From Ciceribacter ferrooxidans (GTDB lineage: Bacteria > Pseudomonadota > Alphaproteobacteria > Rhizobiales > Rhizobiaceae): a stretch of 64,000 nucleotides of DNA. Location of the stretch: NCBI RefSeq assembly GCF_004137355.1, contig NZ_SDVB01000391.1, positions 1 to 64,000 of the forward strand, given 5' to 3'. A model generated the notes under the pieces. It was not told the origin of the DNA, did not search any database, and saw nothing but the letters and a program-made list of their open reading frames with translations. This document shows, one piece after another, positions 32,893-42,008 of this stretch (positions within the stretch are counted from its first letter, which is position 1; the number at the start of each line of letters is the position of its first letter). A program made the position numbers and the translations under genes.

Positions 32893-34326
32893 ATGACGGA
32901 AGCCATCAAGTTTCTTGAGCCCGATGCCGCGATCCTTGCCCGGCGCAAGGAGATCGTCGACGACCTCGCCGAACTGGTCCCGCCCGAGCGCCTCGTGCAC
33001 GAGCCGGTCGAACTCGTCCCCTTCGAGACGGACGGTTTCCTCGCCTATCGCCGGCGACCCCTCGCTGTCGTATTGCCGGAAACCACCGCCCAAGTCGCGG
33101 CGGTGATGAAATACTGCCATCGCTACGGCATCCCGGTCGTTCCGCGCGGGGCGGGGACCTCGCTTTCAGGCGGCGCCATTCCGCAGGAGGATGCGGTGGT
33201 GCTCGGCCTCTCGGCGATGTCGCGCATCCTCGATATCGACTATGCGAACCGCACCGCGACCGTTCAGGCGGGCGTCACCAATCTTTCGATTTCGGATGCC
33301 GTCGGCGCTGACGGCTTCTTCTACGCACCCGATCCGAGCTCACAGCTTGCCTGCACCATCGGCGGCAATATCGGCATGAATTCCGGCGGCGCTCATTGCC
33401 TGAAATACGGCGTCACCACCAACAATCTGCTCGGCGTGAAACTGGTGCTGGTCGACGGCACCGTCGTCGAACTCGGCGGCAAGGCGCTGGATGCGGCGGG
33501 TTACGACCTTCTCGGCGTCGTCTGCGGTTCGGAAGGCCAGCTCGGGATCGTCACCGAGGCCACGGTGCGGCTGATCGCCAAGCCGGAAGGCGCGCGTCCG
33601 GTCCTCTTCGGCTTCGACAGCGCGGAAGCCGCCGGCTCCTGTGTCGCCGACGTCATCGGCGCCGGCATCGTCCCGGTCGCCATCGAATTCATGGACAAGC
33701 CGGCGATCGAGATATGCGAGGCCTTCGCCCATGCCGGCTACCCGCTCGATGTCGAGGCCTTGCTGATCGTCGAGGTCGAGGGATCCGAGGCCGAGATGGA
33801 GGCGATGCTCGCCTCGATCGTCGAGATCGCCCGTCGCCACGGCGTCCGGACGGTGCGCGAGAGCCAGTCGGCGCTGGAAGCGGCGCTGATCTGGAAGGGC
33901 CGCAAATCCGCCTTCGGTGCCACCGGCCGCATCGCCGACTATATCTGCATGGACGGCACCGTGCCGCTCGGGCAGCTTGCCTACGTGCTCAGGAAGACCT
34001 CCGAGATCGTCGATCGCTACGGCTTGAGGGTCGCCAACGTCTTCCATGCCGGCGACGGCAACATGCATCCGCTGATCCTCTACAACATCAACGATCCCGA
34101 GGACGCCGCCCGCGCCGAGGCAGCCGGCATGGAGATCCTGAAGCTCTGCGTCGACGCCGGCGGCTGCCTGACGGGCGAGCACGGTGTCGGGATCGAGAAG
34201 CGCGACCTGATGCGCCACCAGTATTCCGATGTCGACCTCGCCCAGCAGATGGCGGTCCGCGCTGCCTTCGACCCGGCCTGGATCCTCAACCCTTCGAAGG
34301 TCTTTCCGCTGGAGGGACGGGAGTGA
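32893..34326 (+). CDS. glcD: Glycolate oxidase subunit GlcD (FAD-linked)
   Basis: 477-residue FAD-dependent subunit that oxidises glycolate (or another 2-hydroxy acid) to glyoxylate. The PCMH-type FAD domain has VVPRGAGTSLSGGAIP and GGNIGMNSGGAHCLKYG. The C-terminal FAD-oxidase domain has FHAGDGNMHPLI and GEHGVGIEKR. The ATG at 32893 follows GGAAGGA. Its stop codon overlaps the glcE start (TGATG), so the subunits are translationally coupled. The LysR gene upstream is divergent. Confidence 0.95.
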   Translation: MTEAIKFLEPDAAILARRKEIVDDLAELVPPERLVHEPVELVPFETDGFLAYRRRPLAVVLPETTAQVAAVMKYCHRYGIPVVPRGAGTSLSGGAIPQEDAVVLGLSAMSRILDIDYANRTATVQAGVTNLSISDAVGADGFFYAPDPSSQLACTIGGNIGMNSGGAHCLKYGVTTNNLLGVKLVLVDGTVVELGGKALDAAGYDLLGVVCGSEGQLGIVTEATVRLIAKPEGARPVLFGFDSAEAAGSCVADVIGAGIVPVAIEFMDKPAIEICEAFAHAGYPLDVEALLIVEVEGSEAEMEAMLASIVEIARRHGVRTVRESQSALEAALIWKGRKSAFGATGRIADYICMDGTVPLGQLAYVLRKTSEIVDRYGLRVANVFHAGDGNMHPLILYNINDPEDAARAEAAGMEILKLCVDAGGCLTGEHGVGIEKRDLMRHQYSDVDLAQQMAVRAAFDPAWILNPSKVFPLEGRE

Positions 34327-35543
34327 TGGCGCCACAGTTGACTCCCGCGACCGAAACCGAAGCGGCCGAAATCATCCGCGACCATGCCGAGCGGGCGGTG
34401 CCGCTGGAGATCAGGGGCGGGGGTACGCGCGCCGGCTTCGGCAACCCCGTACAGGCGGCCGCGACGCTCTCCTCGTCCGGGCTTTCCGGTATCCTCACCT
34501 ACAATCCGGCGGAAATGGTCATGACCGCACGCGCCGGCACGCCCGTCGCCGAGATCGAGGCGGCTCTCGACGCCAACGGACAGGCGATGGCCTTCGAACC
34601 GCCGGACCATAGGTCGATCATGGGAACGGCAGGCGAGCCGACCATCGGCGGCATCTTCGCCGTCAACGCCTCTGGTCCACGCCGCATCACCGCGGCTGCA
34701 GCGCGTGACAGCCTGCTCGGCGTGCGTTTCGTCAACGGCCACGGCGAGGTCGTCAAGGCCGGCGGCCGGGTGATGAAGAACGTGACGGGCCTCGATCTCG
34801 TCAAGCTGATGGCGGGCTCCCACGGCATGCTCGGCCTCCTGACGGAGGTGACCTTCAAGGTGCTGCCGCGTCCGAAGACGGTTGCGACCATAGTGCTTTC
34901 CGGGCTCGACGACGAGGCCGCCACCCATGCCATGGCGGCGGCGATGGCACTGCCGGTGGAAGTCTCGGGCGCCGCCCATCTGCCGGAAAGCGTGAAATCA
35001 CGCTTCCTCTCCGGCGGCTTGCCCGACGGCCCGGCGACCGTCCTGCGCGTCGAGGGTCTCGAAGCCTCTGTTACCGTACGGGCGGAGAAACTAGCCTCCG
35101 CCATGCAGCGCTTTGCGCCGACGACCCGCCTCGGTCCTGAGGAAAGCGCGGTGCTGTGGCGCGAAATCCGCGACGTCAAGCCCTATGCCGACGGCACGAT
35201 GCGACCTCTCTGGCGCGTCTCGGTGGCGCCCTCCCAGGGCGAGAAACTCGTCGCGGCGCTGCGGCTTGCGACCGGCGTCGACGCCTTCTACGACTGGCAG
35301 GGCGGCCTCGTCTGGATGCGGATGGAGGCGGACCCGGAAGCGGATATCCTCAGGCGCTACATCCGGGCGCTCGGCGGTGGCCATGCGACGCTCATGCGGG
35401 CCTCCGCCGCGGTGCGGGCATCCGTCGCCGCCTTCGAACCGCAGGAGCTGGCACTGGCCTTGCTTTCCCAACGGGTTAAGGCAAAATTCGACCCCGTGGG
35501 GATCTTGAATCCCGGCCGCATGACGACAGGAGAACCTGCATGA
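34326..35543 (+). CDS. glcE: Glycolate oxidase subunit GlcE
   Basis: 405-residue FAD-binding subunit of glycolate oxidase. The N-terminal PCMH domain has LEIRGGGTRAGFG, MGTAGEPTIGGIFAVNASG and GLDLVKLMAGSHG; the shortened C-terminal part ends KAKFDPVGILNPGRM. The ATG at 34326 overlaps the glcD stop; a GTG one codon upstream is possible. It overlaps the next gene by ATGA. Confidence 0.93.
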   Translation: MAPQLTPATETEAAEIIRDHAERAVPLEIRGGGTRAGFGNPVQAAATLSSSGLSGILTYNPAEMVMTARAGTPVAEIEAALDANGQAMAFEPPDHRSIMGTAGEPTIGGIFAVNASGPRRITAAAARDSLLGVRFVNGHGEVVKAGGRVMKNVTGLDLVKLMAGSHGMLGLLTEVTFKVLPRPKTVATIVLSGLDDEAATHAMAAAMALPVEVSGAAHLPESVKSRFLSGGLPDGPATVLRVEGLEASVTVRAEKLASAMQRFAPTTRLGPEESAVLWREIRDVKPYADGTMRPLWRVSVAPSQGEKLVAALRLATGVDAFYDWQGGLVWMRMEADPEADILRRYIRALGGGHATLMRASAAVRASVAAFEPQELALALLSQRVKAKFDPVGILNPGRMTTGEPA

Positions 35544-35938
35544 CCGAGCCGACCTCGCAGATGCCGCAGACGCCGCCAACGCCGCCGACCCGCCGCACCG
35601 ACAACTGGATGGACCCCGGAAAGCTCAACGTCCAGATCATCTATGTCCTTTATCTCGCGAGCTTCGTGATCGGCATCACCGCCGTGGTGGGCGTGGTCTT
35701 CGCCTACCTCAACCGCGGCAAGTCCGACCCGTGGCTGGAAACCCACTACACCTGGGCGATCCGAACCTTCTGGATCGGCATCCTCTATGTCGCGATTTCC
35801 GTGGTGCTGACGCTCGCGCTTGTCGGCGTGATCCTGGCGATTGCCACCGCCGTCTGGGTGATCGTGCGCTGCGTGATCGGCCTGCAGCGGGTGAGCAACG
35901 ATCAGCCGATCGAGCGGCCGGAGAGCTGGCTGATCTGA
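35540..35938 (+). CDS. DUF4870-like small membrane protein inside the glc operon
   Basis: 132 residues: a Pro/Thr-rich cytosolic N-terminus (about 1-28), then three hydrophobic segments (IIYVLYLASFVIGITAVVG, WIGILYVAISVVL and ALVGVILAIATAVWVIV). A charged tail VSNDQPIERPESW follows. The pattern, with ETHYTWAIRTFW between the first two helices, is that of DUF4870-type proteins. Its ATG overlaps the glcE stop by 4 bp. It separates glcE from glcF, so it is co-expressed with them, but it is not a known Glc subunit. Role unknown. Confidence 0.8.
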   Translation: MTEPTSQMPQTPPTPPTRRTDNWMDPGKLNVQIIYVLYLASFVIGITAVVGVVFAYLNRGKSDPWLETHYTWAIRTFWIGILYVAISVVLTLALVGVILAIATAVWVIVRCVIGLQRVSNDQPIERPESWLI

Positions 35939-36008
35939 CCGGGAAATATCCCGACAAACAAGGGAGGGAGGGGCAGGGCCTCTTCCTCCATGCGCTGGAG
36001 TTTCGAGT

Positions 36009-37313
36009 TTGCAGACCAATTTCACCGCCGAACAGCTGGCCGATCCGCACGTCGCGGAAGCCGAGCAGATCCTGCGCAAATGCGTGCATTGCGGCTTCTG
36101 CACCGCAACCTGTCCGACCTATGTGACGCTCGGCAACGAACTCGACAGTCCGCGCGGGCGCATCTACCTCATCAAGGACATGCTGGAGAACGGCCGGCCG
36201 GCCGACGAGCAGATCGTGCGCCACATCGATCGCTGTCTTTCCTGCCTCGCCTGCATGACCACCTGTCCTTCCGGCGTCGACTACATGCATCTCGTCGATC
36301 ATGCCCGCATCCACATCGAAAAGACCTACCGGCGCCCCCTGATGAACCGCCTGACCCGCGGTGTGCTCGCCATGGTGCTGCCCTATCCGGCGCGCTTCCG
36401 CTTCGCCCTTACGCTTGCCCGCATCGGCCGGCCCTTCGCCGGTCTCCTGAACCGCGTGCCCCAGCTCAAACCCTTCGGCGCCATGCTCGAGCTCGCCCCG
36501 CGCGCGCTGCCGGCAAAGGCGACTTCATCCGCGGCCATGGCGCCGACCGCCGGTGAGCCGAAACGCGGCCGCGTCGCGATCCTGGCGGGCTGTGCCCAGC
36601 CGGTGCTCGATCCCGGCATCAACGAGGCGACGGCCCGGCTGCTGACGCGTCTCGGTGTCGAGGTCGTGGCACCGGAAGGCGAGGGCTGTTGCGGGGCGCT
36701 GGTGCACCACATGGGCCGCGAGGAACAGGCGCTCGATTTCGCCCGCCGCAACGTCGATGCCTGGATGCGTGAGATCGAAAGGGGCGGTCTCGACGCCATC
36801 ATCATCACCGCCTCCGGCTGCGGCACGACGATCAAGGATTACGGCCACATGCTGCGGCTCGACCCGGCCTATGCGGAGAAGGCGGCGCGCGTCTCGATGC
36901 TCGCGAAGGACGTGACGGAATATCTTTCGACGCTCGAACTCCCCCGGCTCGAAGCGAAGGGGATGGTCGTCGCCTATCACTCGGCCTGCTCGCTGCAGCA
37001 TGGCCAGAGGGTGACGATGGCGCCGAAGGCCCTGCTGGCGAATGCCGGCTTCACCGTGCGCGAACCGGCGGAAGGTCATCTCTGTTGCGGCTCCGCCGGC
37101 ACCTACAACATCCTGCAGTCGGAAATTTCCGGGAAGCTCAAGGCGCGCAAGGTGAAGAACCTCGCCGCGACGAAGCCGCAGGTGATCGCTGCGGGCAATA
37201 TCGGCTGCATGACCCAGATCGGGTCGGGAACCGAACTGCCGGTGGTCCACACCGTCGAGCTTCTCGACTGGGCCTATGGCGGGGAGCGCCCGCGGAAATT
37301 AGCCAAATCCTAA
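36009..37313 (+). CDS. glcF: Glycolate oxidase iron-sulfur subunit GlcF
   Basis: 434 residues. Two N-terminal 4Fe-4S motifs, CVHCGFCTATCPTY and CLSCLACMTTCPSG, are followed by two CCG domains (GEGCCGALVHHMG; HLCCGSAGTYNI) that carry electrons from GlcDE to the respiratory chain. The frame starts with TTG at 36009, eight nt after GGAG, and the resulting MQTNFTAEQL matches the family N-terminus. It lies 70 bp after the DUF4870-like gene. Confidence 0.94.
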   Translation: MQTNFTAEQLADPHVAEAEQILRKCVHCGFCTATCPTYVTLGNELDSPRGRIYLIKDMLENGRPADEQIVRHIDRCLSCLACMTTCPSGVDYMHLVDHARIHIEKTYRRPLMNRLTRGVLAMVLPYPARFRFALTLARIGRPFAGLLNRVPQLKPFGAMLELAPRALPAKATSSAAMAPTAGEPKRGRVAILAGCAQPVLDPGINEATARLLTRLGVEVVAPEGEGCCGALVHHMGREEQALDFARRNVDAWMREIERGGLDAIIITASGCGTTIKDYGHMLRLDPAYAEKAARVSMLAKDVTEYLSTLELPRLEAKGMVVAYHSACSLQHGQRVTMAPKALLANAGFTVREPAEGHLCCGSAGTYNILQSEISGKLKARKVKNLAATKPQVIAAGNIGCMTQIGSGTELPVVHTVELLDWAYGGERPRKLAKS

Positions 37314-37377
37314 GGATGACACGTTAGGGTTGGATCTCTGGCCGGTACAGGTTTCCGGTTCCGGAGGAGGTTCGGCA

Positions 37378-37842
37378 ATGTGCGCCAGAATGGCGATCGC
37401 TCTTATCTTGGTACTCACGGGCTCGTGCGAGGCACTCGCTGCCCAGCGCGTCTACTGCGTTGCCGACGACGCAAACCTGAAGATGTCGCTCGAGAGTGGC
37501 TTCAGCGCCGAAAAGCAGGGCGCTCTCCAGCATTTCCGTGGCATCCTGACTCTGAAGGATTCGAAGGTCCCGGGCCTCGTCGAGACCATGCGGCTCACCT
37601 CGCCGATGCTGAAACAGCACTGGATGGACGGCAGCGAACTGCGCCTGCAGATCTACGCCGAATCCGAGAGCGGCCCTTTCGCCACCCTCGAACTGACCGT
37701 CGATACGGCCGCCTTGCCCGGCGACAAGTCTCGTCTCCAGGGCGGCTATACGGTCAGGATACAGACGGGTGAAAAAGGCTCGAAGGGCGATCTCCAGACC
37801 GCCCTTTCCCGCGACGGGCGCGTTCTCTGCGAATTGAAATAG
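37378..37842 (+). CDS. Uncharacterised secreted protein
   Basis: 154 residues with a signal peptide (MCARMAIALILVLTGSCEALA) and a mature part of about 130 residues with alternating beta-type stretches (LRLQIYAES, FATLELTVDT, GGYTVRIQTG). I do not recognise the family. The ATG at 37378 has GGAGGAGG upstream; the frame is open further upstream without a ribosome binding site. It starts 64 bp after glcF and is convergent with the outer-membrane barrel gene that follows. Confidence 0.6.
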   Translation: MCARMAIALILVLTGSCEALAAQRVYCVADDANLKMSLESGFSAEKQGALQHFRGILTLKDSKVPGLVETMRLTSPMLKQHWMDGSELRLQIYAESESGPFATLELTVDTAALPGDKSRLQGGYTVRIQTGEKGSKGDLQTALSRDGRVLCELK

Positions 37843-37881
37843 GCCGGCAGATCTGCCCCGACGTGCCGGCCTTGCCGGGCC

Positions 37882-38547
37882 TTACCAGCGGAAGGTGATG
37901 CCGGCGTTGACGGCGTTCGTCATGATATTGGTCTTGAGCGTCGCGCCGCTGTCGATGTCGGCGTCGACCCAGGAATAGTTGCCCTTGTATTCGACGAAGG
38001 CCTGCCAGCGGTCGGCGATGTCGTAGGCAACGCCCGCCTGCGCCTGGATCGTCGCGCCACCGAGCTGGTACTCGGACGTGGTTCCCGATGCGCGGGTCAC
38101 TTCGACATGCGGAATGTTCACGCCGGCGCCGGCGCCGACATAAGGAGTGAACCGGGTGCCTTCGATCGGAAACCGGTAGAGCGCGTTGAGCGTCAGAAGG
38201 TTGAGGCCGTCGGTAAACTCGAAATGGCTCCAGCCGGAATCGGCGAGCGTTTCGTCGTCGGCATAGACCTTGGCGTGGCTGAAATCGAGCGAAACGCCGA
38301 GATTCGGCTGGCCGACCTCTTCCATCCACCAGGTGCCGCGGACGCCGTAGTAGGGCGGCATGGCGAAGGACTTTCCTTCCCAGCCTGCGGTGAAATCCGG
38401 TTCATCGGAGACCTCGACATCGCTGTGCGGCGCCGACTGAACACCGCCGTAGACGGAGATCGCCATTTCGGCGCGGGCGGCGGAGGTGAAAAGCACGAGA
38501 GCGGCGATGGCCGCGGAAGAAGACAGGCAGGCGATTTTTTTCGACAT
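37882..38547 (-). CDS. Outer membrane beta-barrel protein, LpxQ-like (lipid A oxidase)
   Basis: 221 residues: signal peptide to about residue 26 (ends ARA), then an eight-stranded-barrel pattern (MAISVYGGVQSAPHS, PYVGAGAGVNIPHVEV, WQAFVEYKGNYSWVD) ending in a terminal aromatic (TFRW), the usual outer-membrane insertion signal. The pattern resembles rhizobial LpxQ, which oxidises the proximal glucosamine of lipid A to 2-aminogluconate. That match is from memory of the family and not verified; a plain outer-membrane porin-like protein is the alternative. Confidence 0.65.
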   Translation of the reverse strand: MSKKIACLSSSAAIAALVLFTSAARAEMAISVYGGVQSAPHSDVEVSDEPDFTAGWEGKSFAMPPYYGVRGTWWMEEVGQPNLGVSLDFSHAKVYADDETLADSGWSHFEFTDGLNLLTLNALYRFPIEGTRFTPYVGAGAGVNIPHVEVTRASGTTSEYQLGGATIQAQAGVAYDIADRWQAFVEYKGNYSWVDADIDSGATLKTNIMTNAVNAGITFRW

Positions 38548-38720
38548 GGGGCAACCTGGTTCTGCTGTTTGAGCTCGTCCGCATATTAGGTGGTGTCAAG
38601 GACCAAGTCTGTCCCTATTTTGCATCACTGGCGGCCGGAATGTTGTGCCCTATAAAGAACTCGCCGGTTCGGAGGGCGCCGGACATCACATTTCCGTGTC
38701 CCGCGTGGCTGGAAGCGGAA

Positions 38721-38748
38721 AAGGGTGCGCGATTTCTCGCGCACCCTT
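38721..38748. terminator. Terminator-like perfect hairpin
   Basis: AAGGGTGCGCGA, loop TTTC, TCGCGCACCCTT: a 12-bp perfect stem 30 bp past the stop of the L,D-transpeptidase gene on the minus strand. Confidence 0.65.
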
Positions 38749-38778
38749 CGGAAATGGACCGGTTCCGGCCGAATCAGC

Positions 38779-39474
38779 TCAGCCGCCGAGGATCGTCCGC
38801 AGGAGGTCGATGCCGCGGTCCTCGAAGCTCACCTTGCCCTGTCGGTTGCCGGGGCCGACGACGATCACCTTGGTGCCGATCGAGGCGCGTTCGTAGAGGT
38901 GCTCGACATCCTTGTTCATCATGCGGATGCAGCCGGACGACATGTTGAGCCCGATCGTCCACGGCTGGTTCGTGCCGTGGATGCGGAAGATCGTGTCGCG
39001 GCCGCCCTTGAAGAGATACATGGCACGCGCGCCGAGCGGATTGTCGATGCCGCCTTCCTGAACGACCGGCAGCATGTGGCCCTTGGCGGCTTCGCGGGCA
39101 CGCATCTGTGCCGGCGGGCGCCAGCTCGGCCATTCTTCCTTGCGGCCGATCTTCACGACGCCCGACCAGCCGAAGCCCTCGCGGCCGACGCCGACGCCGT
39201 AGCGGGTCGCGCGGTTATTGCCTTCGACGTAGTAGAGGAATTTGTTGTTCGTATCGATGATGACGGTGCCGGGCTTCTCGTCGGTGACGAGCCGCACGAC
39301 GCGGCGGCGGAACTTTTCGGCCGGCTGCTTCGGCTTCTGCGCGACGAGCGTGACGTCGCTCGTCACCGTCGCAGGCCGTGCCGCCGCAGCCTGGAAGGCG
39401 TCGGCCTCGACCGGCGCCAGCATGCCGGTCGCAGCGATCGCGGCTGCGGCAAGCATGGACAAGTATTTCGACAT
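38779..39474 (-). CDS. L,D-transpeptidase (YkuD domain)
   Basis: 231-residue exported enzyme that forms 3-3 peptidoglycan crosslinks or attaches proteins to peptidoglycan. A signal peptide (to about residue 25) precedes the YkuD domain, which has GTVIIDTNNKFLYYVEG and the active site in HGTNQPWTIG and SSGCIRMMNKD, with the catalytic Cys in SSGC. A paralogue lies 134 bp upstream on the same strand. Such enzymes are abundant in Rhizobiales, whose polar growth relies on L,D-crosslinks. Confidence 0.92.
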   Translation of the reverse strand: MSKYLSMLAAAAIAATGMLAPVEADAFQAAAARPATVTSDVTLVAQKPKQPAEKFRRRVVRLVTDEKPGTVIIDTNNKFLYYVEGNNRATRYGVGVGREGFGWSGVVKIGRKEEWPSWRPPAQMRAREAAKGHMLPVVQEGGIDNPLGARAMYLFKGGRDTIFRIHGTNQPWTIGLNMSSGCIRMMNKDVEHLYERASIGTKVIVVGPGNRQGKVSFEDRGIDLLRTILGG

Positions 39475-39608
39475 GGTGGACTTCCCCCGTAAATTATACC
39501 GGAAAAGAGCCTTAGCCGACTCGTTTGCGGATTCAAGTCCAGAGCGGCCGGCAAAGGCGGGAATTGAGCCGAATACTGCGAAGAACTTGGTGCTTTTGCC
39601 CGAAATGG

Positions 39609-40355
39609 TCAGATGACGACGACCGTCGTGCCGACATTCACGCGCTCGTAAAGGTCGACGACGTCCTCGTTGCGCATGCGGATGCAGCCCGACGAAACGG
39701 CGTTGCCGATCGTCCACGGCGCGTTGGTGCCGTGGATGCGGTAGAGCGTCGAACCGAGATACATCGCGCGGGCGCCGAGCGGATTGGCCGGGCCGCCTTC
39801 CATGTGGGCGGGAATGAAGTGACCCTTCGCCGCCTCGCGGGTGATCATTTCCTGCGGCGGGTTCCAGGCCGGCCATTCGGCCTTGCGTGTGATCTTGTGT
39901 TGGCCCGCCCATTCGAAGCCCGGCTTGCCGACGCCGACGCCGTAGCGGCGCGCCTTGCCGTCGCCGAGCACGAGATAGAGGAAGCGGTTGTTGGTGTCGA
40001 TGACGATGGTGCCGGCGGGTTCGGCCGTCTGGTAGTCGACCATCTGCGGCAGGTAGATCGGGTTGAATTCCTTCGGCGCCGGATTGTCCGGCCGCACCGC
40101 GACGGGTTGCGGCGCGATGGTCGCCGGCTGGTCGAAGCTTCGCCGGATCTGCCGGCGCGGGGCAGGAGCGACCGGCTGCGGGCGCGGCGCATAGACGACC
40201 GGGCGAATGGCGCCGCCGAGCTGCATCACCCAAGGGGCGGTGAGGTCGGAGCTGACGACGACCGGCGGACGGCTGCGGTAACGGTCGTTGGCCTGGGCTT
40301 CCAGCGCGAAGGTCAGGACGAGGCTCGTGGCGAGCAGGAGGGTTTTCTTGATCAT
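39609..40355 (-). CDS. L,D-transpeptidase (YkuD domain), tandem paralogue
   Basis: 248 residues with a signal peptide (MIKKTLLLATSLVLTFALEA) and a longer Pro/Arg-rich linker before the YkuD domain (GTIVIDTNNRFLYLVLG; HGTNAPWTIG; SSGCIRMRNED). The catalytic Cys is in SSGC. The core is close to the neighbour at 38779, so the two arose by duplication; the N-terminal linkers differ. They are on the same strand with a 134-bp gap that could hold a separate promoter. Confidence 0.92.
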   Translation of the reverse strand: MIKKTLLLATSLVLTFALEAQANDRYRSRPPVVVSSDLTAPWVMQLGGAIRPVVYAPRPQPVAPAPRRQIRRSFDQPATIAPQPVAVRPDNPAPKEFNPIYLPQMVDYQTAEPAGTIVIDTNNRFLYLVLGDGKARRYGVGVGKPGFEWAGQHKITRKAEWPAWNPPQEMITREAAKGHFIPAHMEGGPANPLGARAMYLGSTLYRIHGTNAPWTIGNAVSSGCIRMRNEDVVDLYERVNVGTTVVVI

Positions 40356-40572
40356 CGGGCGGACTCGCTACAATTGGACACCGAGAACTGAAAAAGGGCC
40401 GTCCTCCGGCCCCGGATCGCCGCACGGTGCCATCCGGCCTGCGCAGAATTGGTAAATCGCCGTTCATGAAAATGCGGTCCTTCCGATAAACCTTTCGTCA
40501 GGGTTAGCGGCCGGTTGTGAGAACTGGTGAACAAATGGTAAACATCGGGCACTGTCACGGAGAATCATTGCG

Positions 40573-41205
40573 ATGGACGGAACGGGACTGATCACCGGCG
40601 ACGACGGGCTCGTGCGCTGCTTCTGGCATGGCAATCTGGAGGATTACCGCCGCTATCACGACGACGAGTGGGGATACCCGGTCTCCGACGACCGCCGCCT
40701 CTTCGAGAAGATCTGCCTGGAAGGCTTCCAGTCCGGGCTCTCCTGGCTCACCATCCTGCGCAAGCGCGAGAATTTCCGCGCCGCCTTCGCCGGCTTCGAC
40801 TTCGAGAAGGTCGCGCAGTTCGGCGAGGACGACATTGCCCGGCTGCTTGCCGACGCGGGGATCGTGCGCCATCGCGGCAAGATCGTCTCGACGATCAACA
40901 ACGCTGCCCGTGCGATCGAGCTCGAGGCGGAGTTCGGTTCGCTCGCCCGCTATTTCTGGAGCTTCGAACCTGCGCCGGGAGAACGCCCCGCGCGGATGGA
41001 CTATGCCACGCTCAGGGCCAACCCGACCTCGCCGACCTCGGTGCGGCTGTCGAAGGATCTGCGCAAGCGCGGCTGGACCTTTGTCGGCCCGACGACCGTT
41101 TATGCTTTCATGCAGGCCATGGGACTGGTCAACGATCACATCGAGGGCTGCGTCTGCCGCGGCAAGGTCGAGGCGATGCGCGAGGCCTTCGCCCGCCCGC
41201 GCTGA
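40573..41205 (+). CDS. tag: DNA-3-methyladenine glycosylase I
   Basis: Removes 3-methyladenine from DNA. 210 residues with the family signature RCFWHG, YHDDEWGYPV and GFQSGLSWLTILRKR. The four zinc ligands keep the spacing of E. coli Tag: Cys16, His29, His189 and Cys193. The N-terminus is about 12 residues longer than in E. coli. It ends 4 bp before the convergent HAD hydrolase gene. Confidence 0.96.
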   Translation: MDGTGLITGDDGLVRCFWHGNLEDYRRYHDDEWGYPVSDDRRLFEKICLEGFQSGLSWLTILRKRENFRAAFAGFDFEKVAQFGEDDIARLLADAGIVRHRGKIVSTINNAARAIELEAEFGSLARYFWSFEPAPGERPARMDYATLRANPTSPTSVRLSKDLRKRGWTFVGPTTVYAFMQAMGLVNDHIEGCVCRGKVEAMREAFARPR

Positions 41206-41209
41206 CGGT

Positions 41210-41914
41210 TCACTGCAGGCTTGCGAGCAGGTCCGGCAACTCGCCGAGATGGGCGATCTCGCGGAAGCGCGGCGCCTCGACCGGCTTTTCCACCTGCTCC
41301 AGCACCCAGGTCAGTTCGTGCGGCACGAAGACGCCCCAGGCGCCGGCGGCGATTGCCGGCACGACGTCGGACTTCAGCGAATTGCCGACCATCATCGCCC
41401 GGTTCGGACTGTCGCCGTTGCGCGAGAAGACGCGGCGATAGGTGGTCGCCGTCTTGTCGGAGACGATCTCCACCGCGTCGAAGAGTTCGCCGAGGCCGGA
41501 CTGCGCAAGCTTGCGCTCCTGGTCGAAGAGGTCGCCCTTGGTGACGAGGATCAGGTAGTAGTCGCCCGCCAGCGTCTCCAGCGTGTCGCGGGCGTGCGGC
41601 AGCGTCTCGACGGGATGGCTGAGAAGCTCGCGCCCGACCCGAAGGATGTCGTCGATCACCCGCGCAGGCACGCAGCAGTCGGTGATTTCGAGCGCCGTTT
41701 CGATCATCGAAAGGGTGAAGCCTTTGATGCCGAAGCCGTAATAGGCGAGATTGCGCTTTTCCGCCTCCAGCAGCCGCCCGGAGATGTGCTCGGGCTCGGC
41801 GAAATCGGCAAGCAGGGCGGTGAAATGCTCTTCCGTCAGCCGGTAATACTGTTCGTTCTGCCAGAGCGTATCATCGGCATCGAAGCCAATGGTGGCGAGA
41901 GGTCGCAGGGTCAT
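41210..41914 (-). CDS. HAD family hydrolase
   Basis: 234-residue HAD phosphatase. Motif I is IGFDADDTLWQNE, motif II LVTKGD, and motifs III/IV are in VSDKTATTY and MVGNSLKSDVVPAIAAG. A helical cap lies between motifs I and II. The ATG at 41914 (MTLRPLATIG) places motif I close to the N-terminus; the frame is open upstream. Substrate unknown. It is convergent with tag. Confidence 0.87.
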   Translation of the reverse strand: MTLRPLATIGFDADDTLWQNEQYYRLTEEHFTALLADFAEPEHISGRLLEAEKRNLAYYGFGIKGFTLSMIETALEITDCCVPARVIDDILRVGRELLSHPVETLPHARDTLETLAGDYYLILVTKGDLFDQERKLAQSGLGELFDAVEIVSDKTATTYRRVFSRNGDSPNRAMMVGNSLKSDVVPAIAAGAWGVFVPHELTWVLEQVEKPVEAPRFREIAHLGELPDLLASLQ

Positions 41915-42008
41915 CGTCGTCAGTCCGCCGCATGGTGTCGATCGGCTCCGAAGTTTAGTCCCCGCCTGTGGCAAAGCAATGGTTTTGCGCGGAAACCCTC
42001 CGACACGA

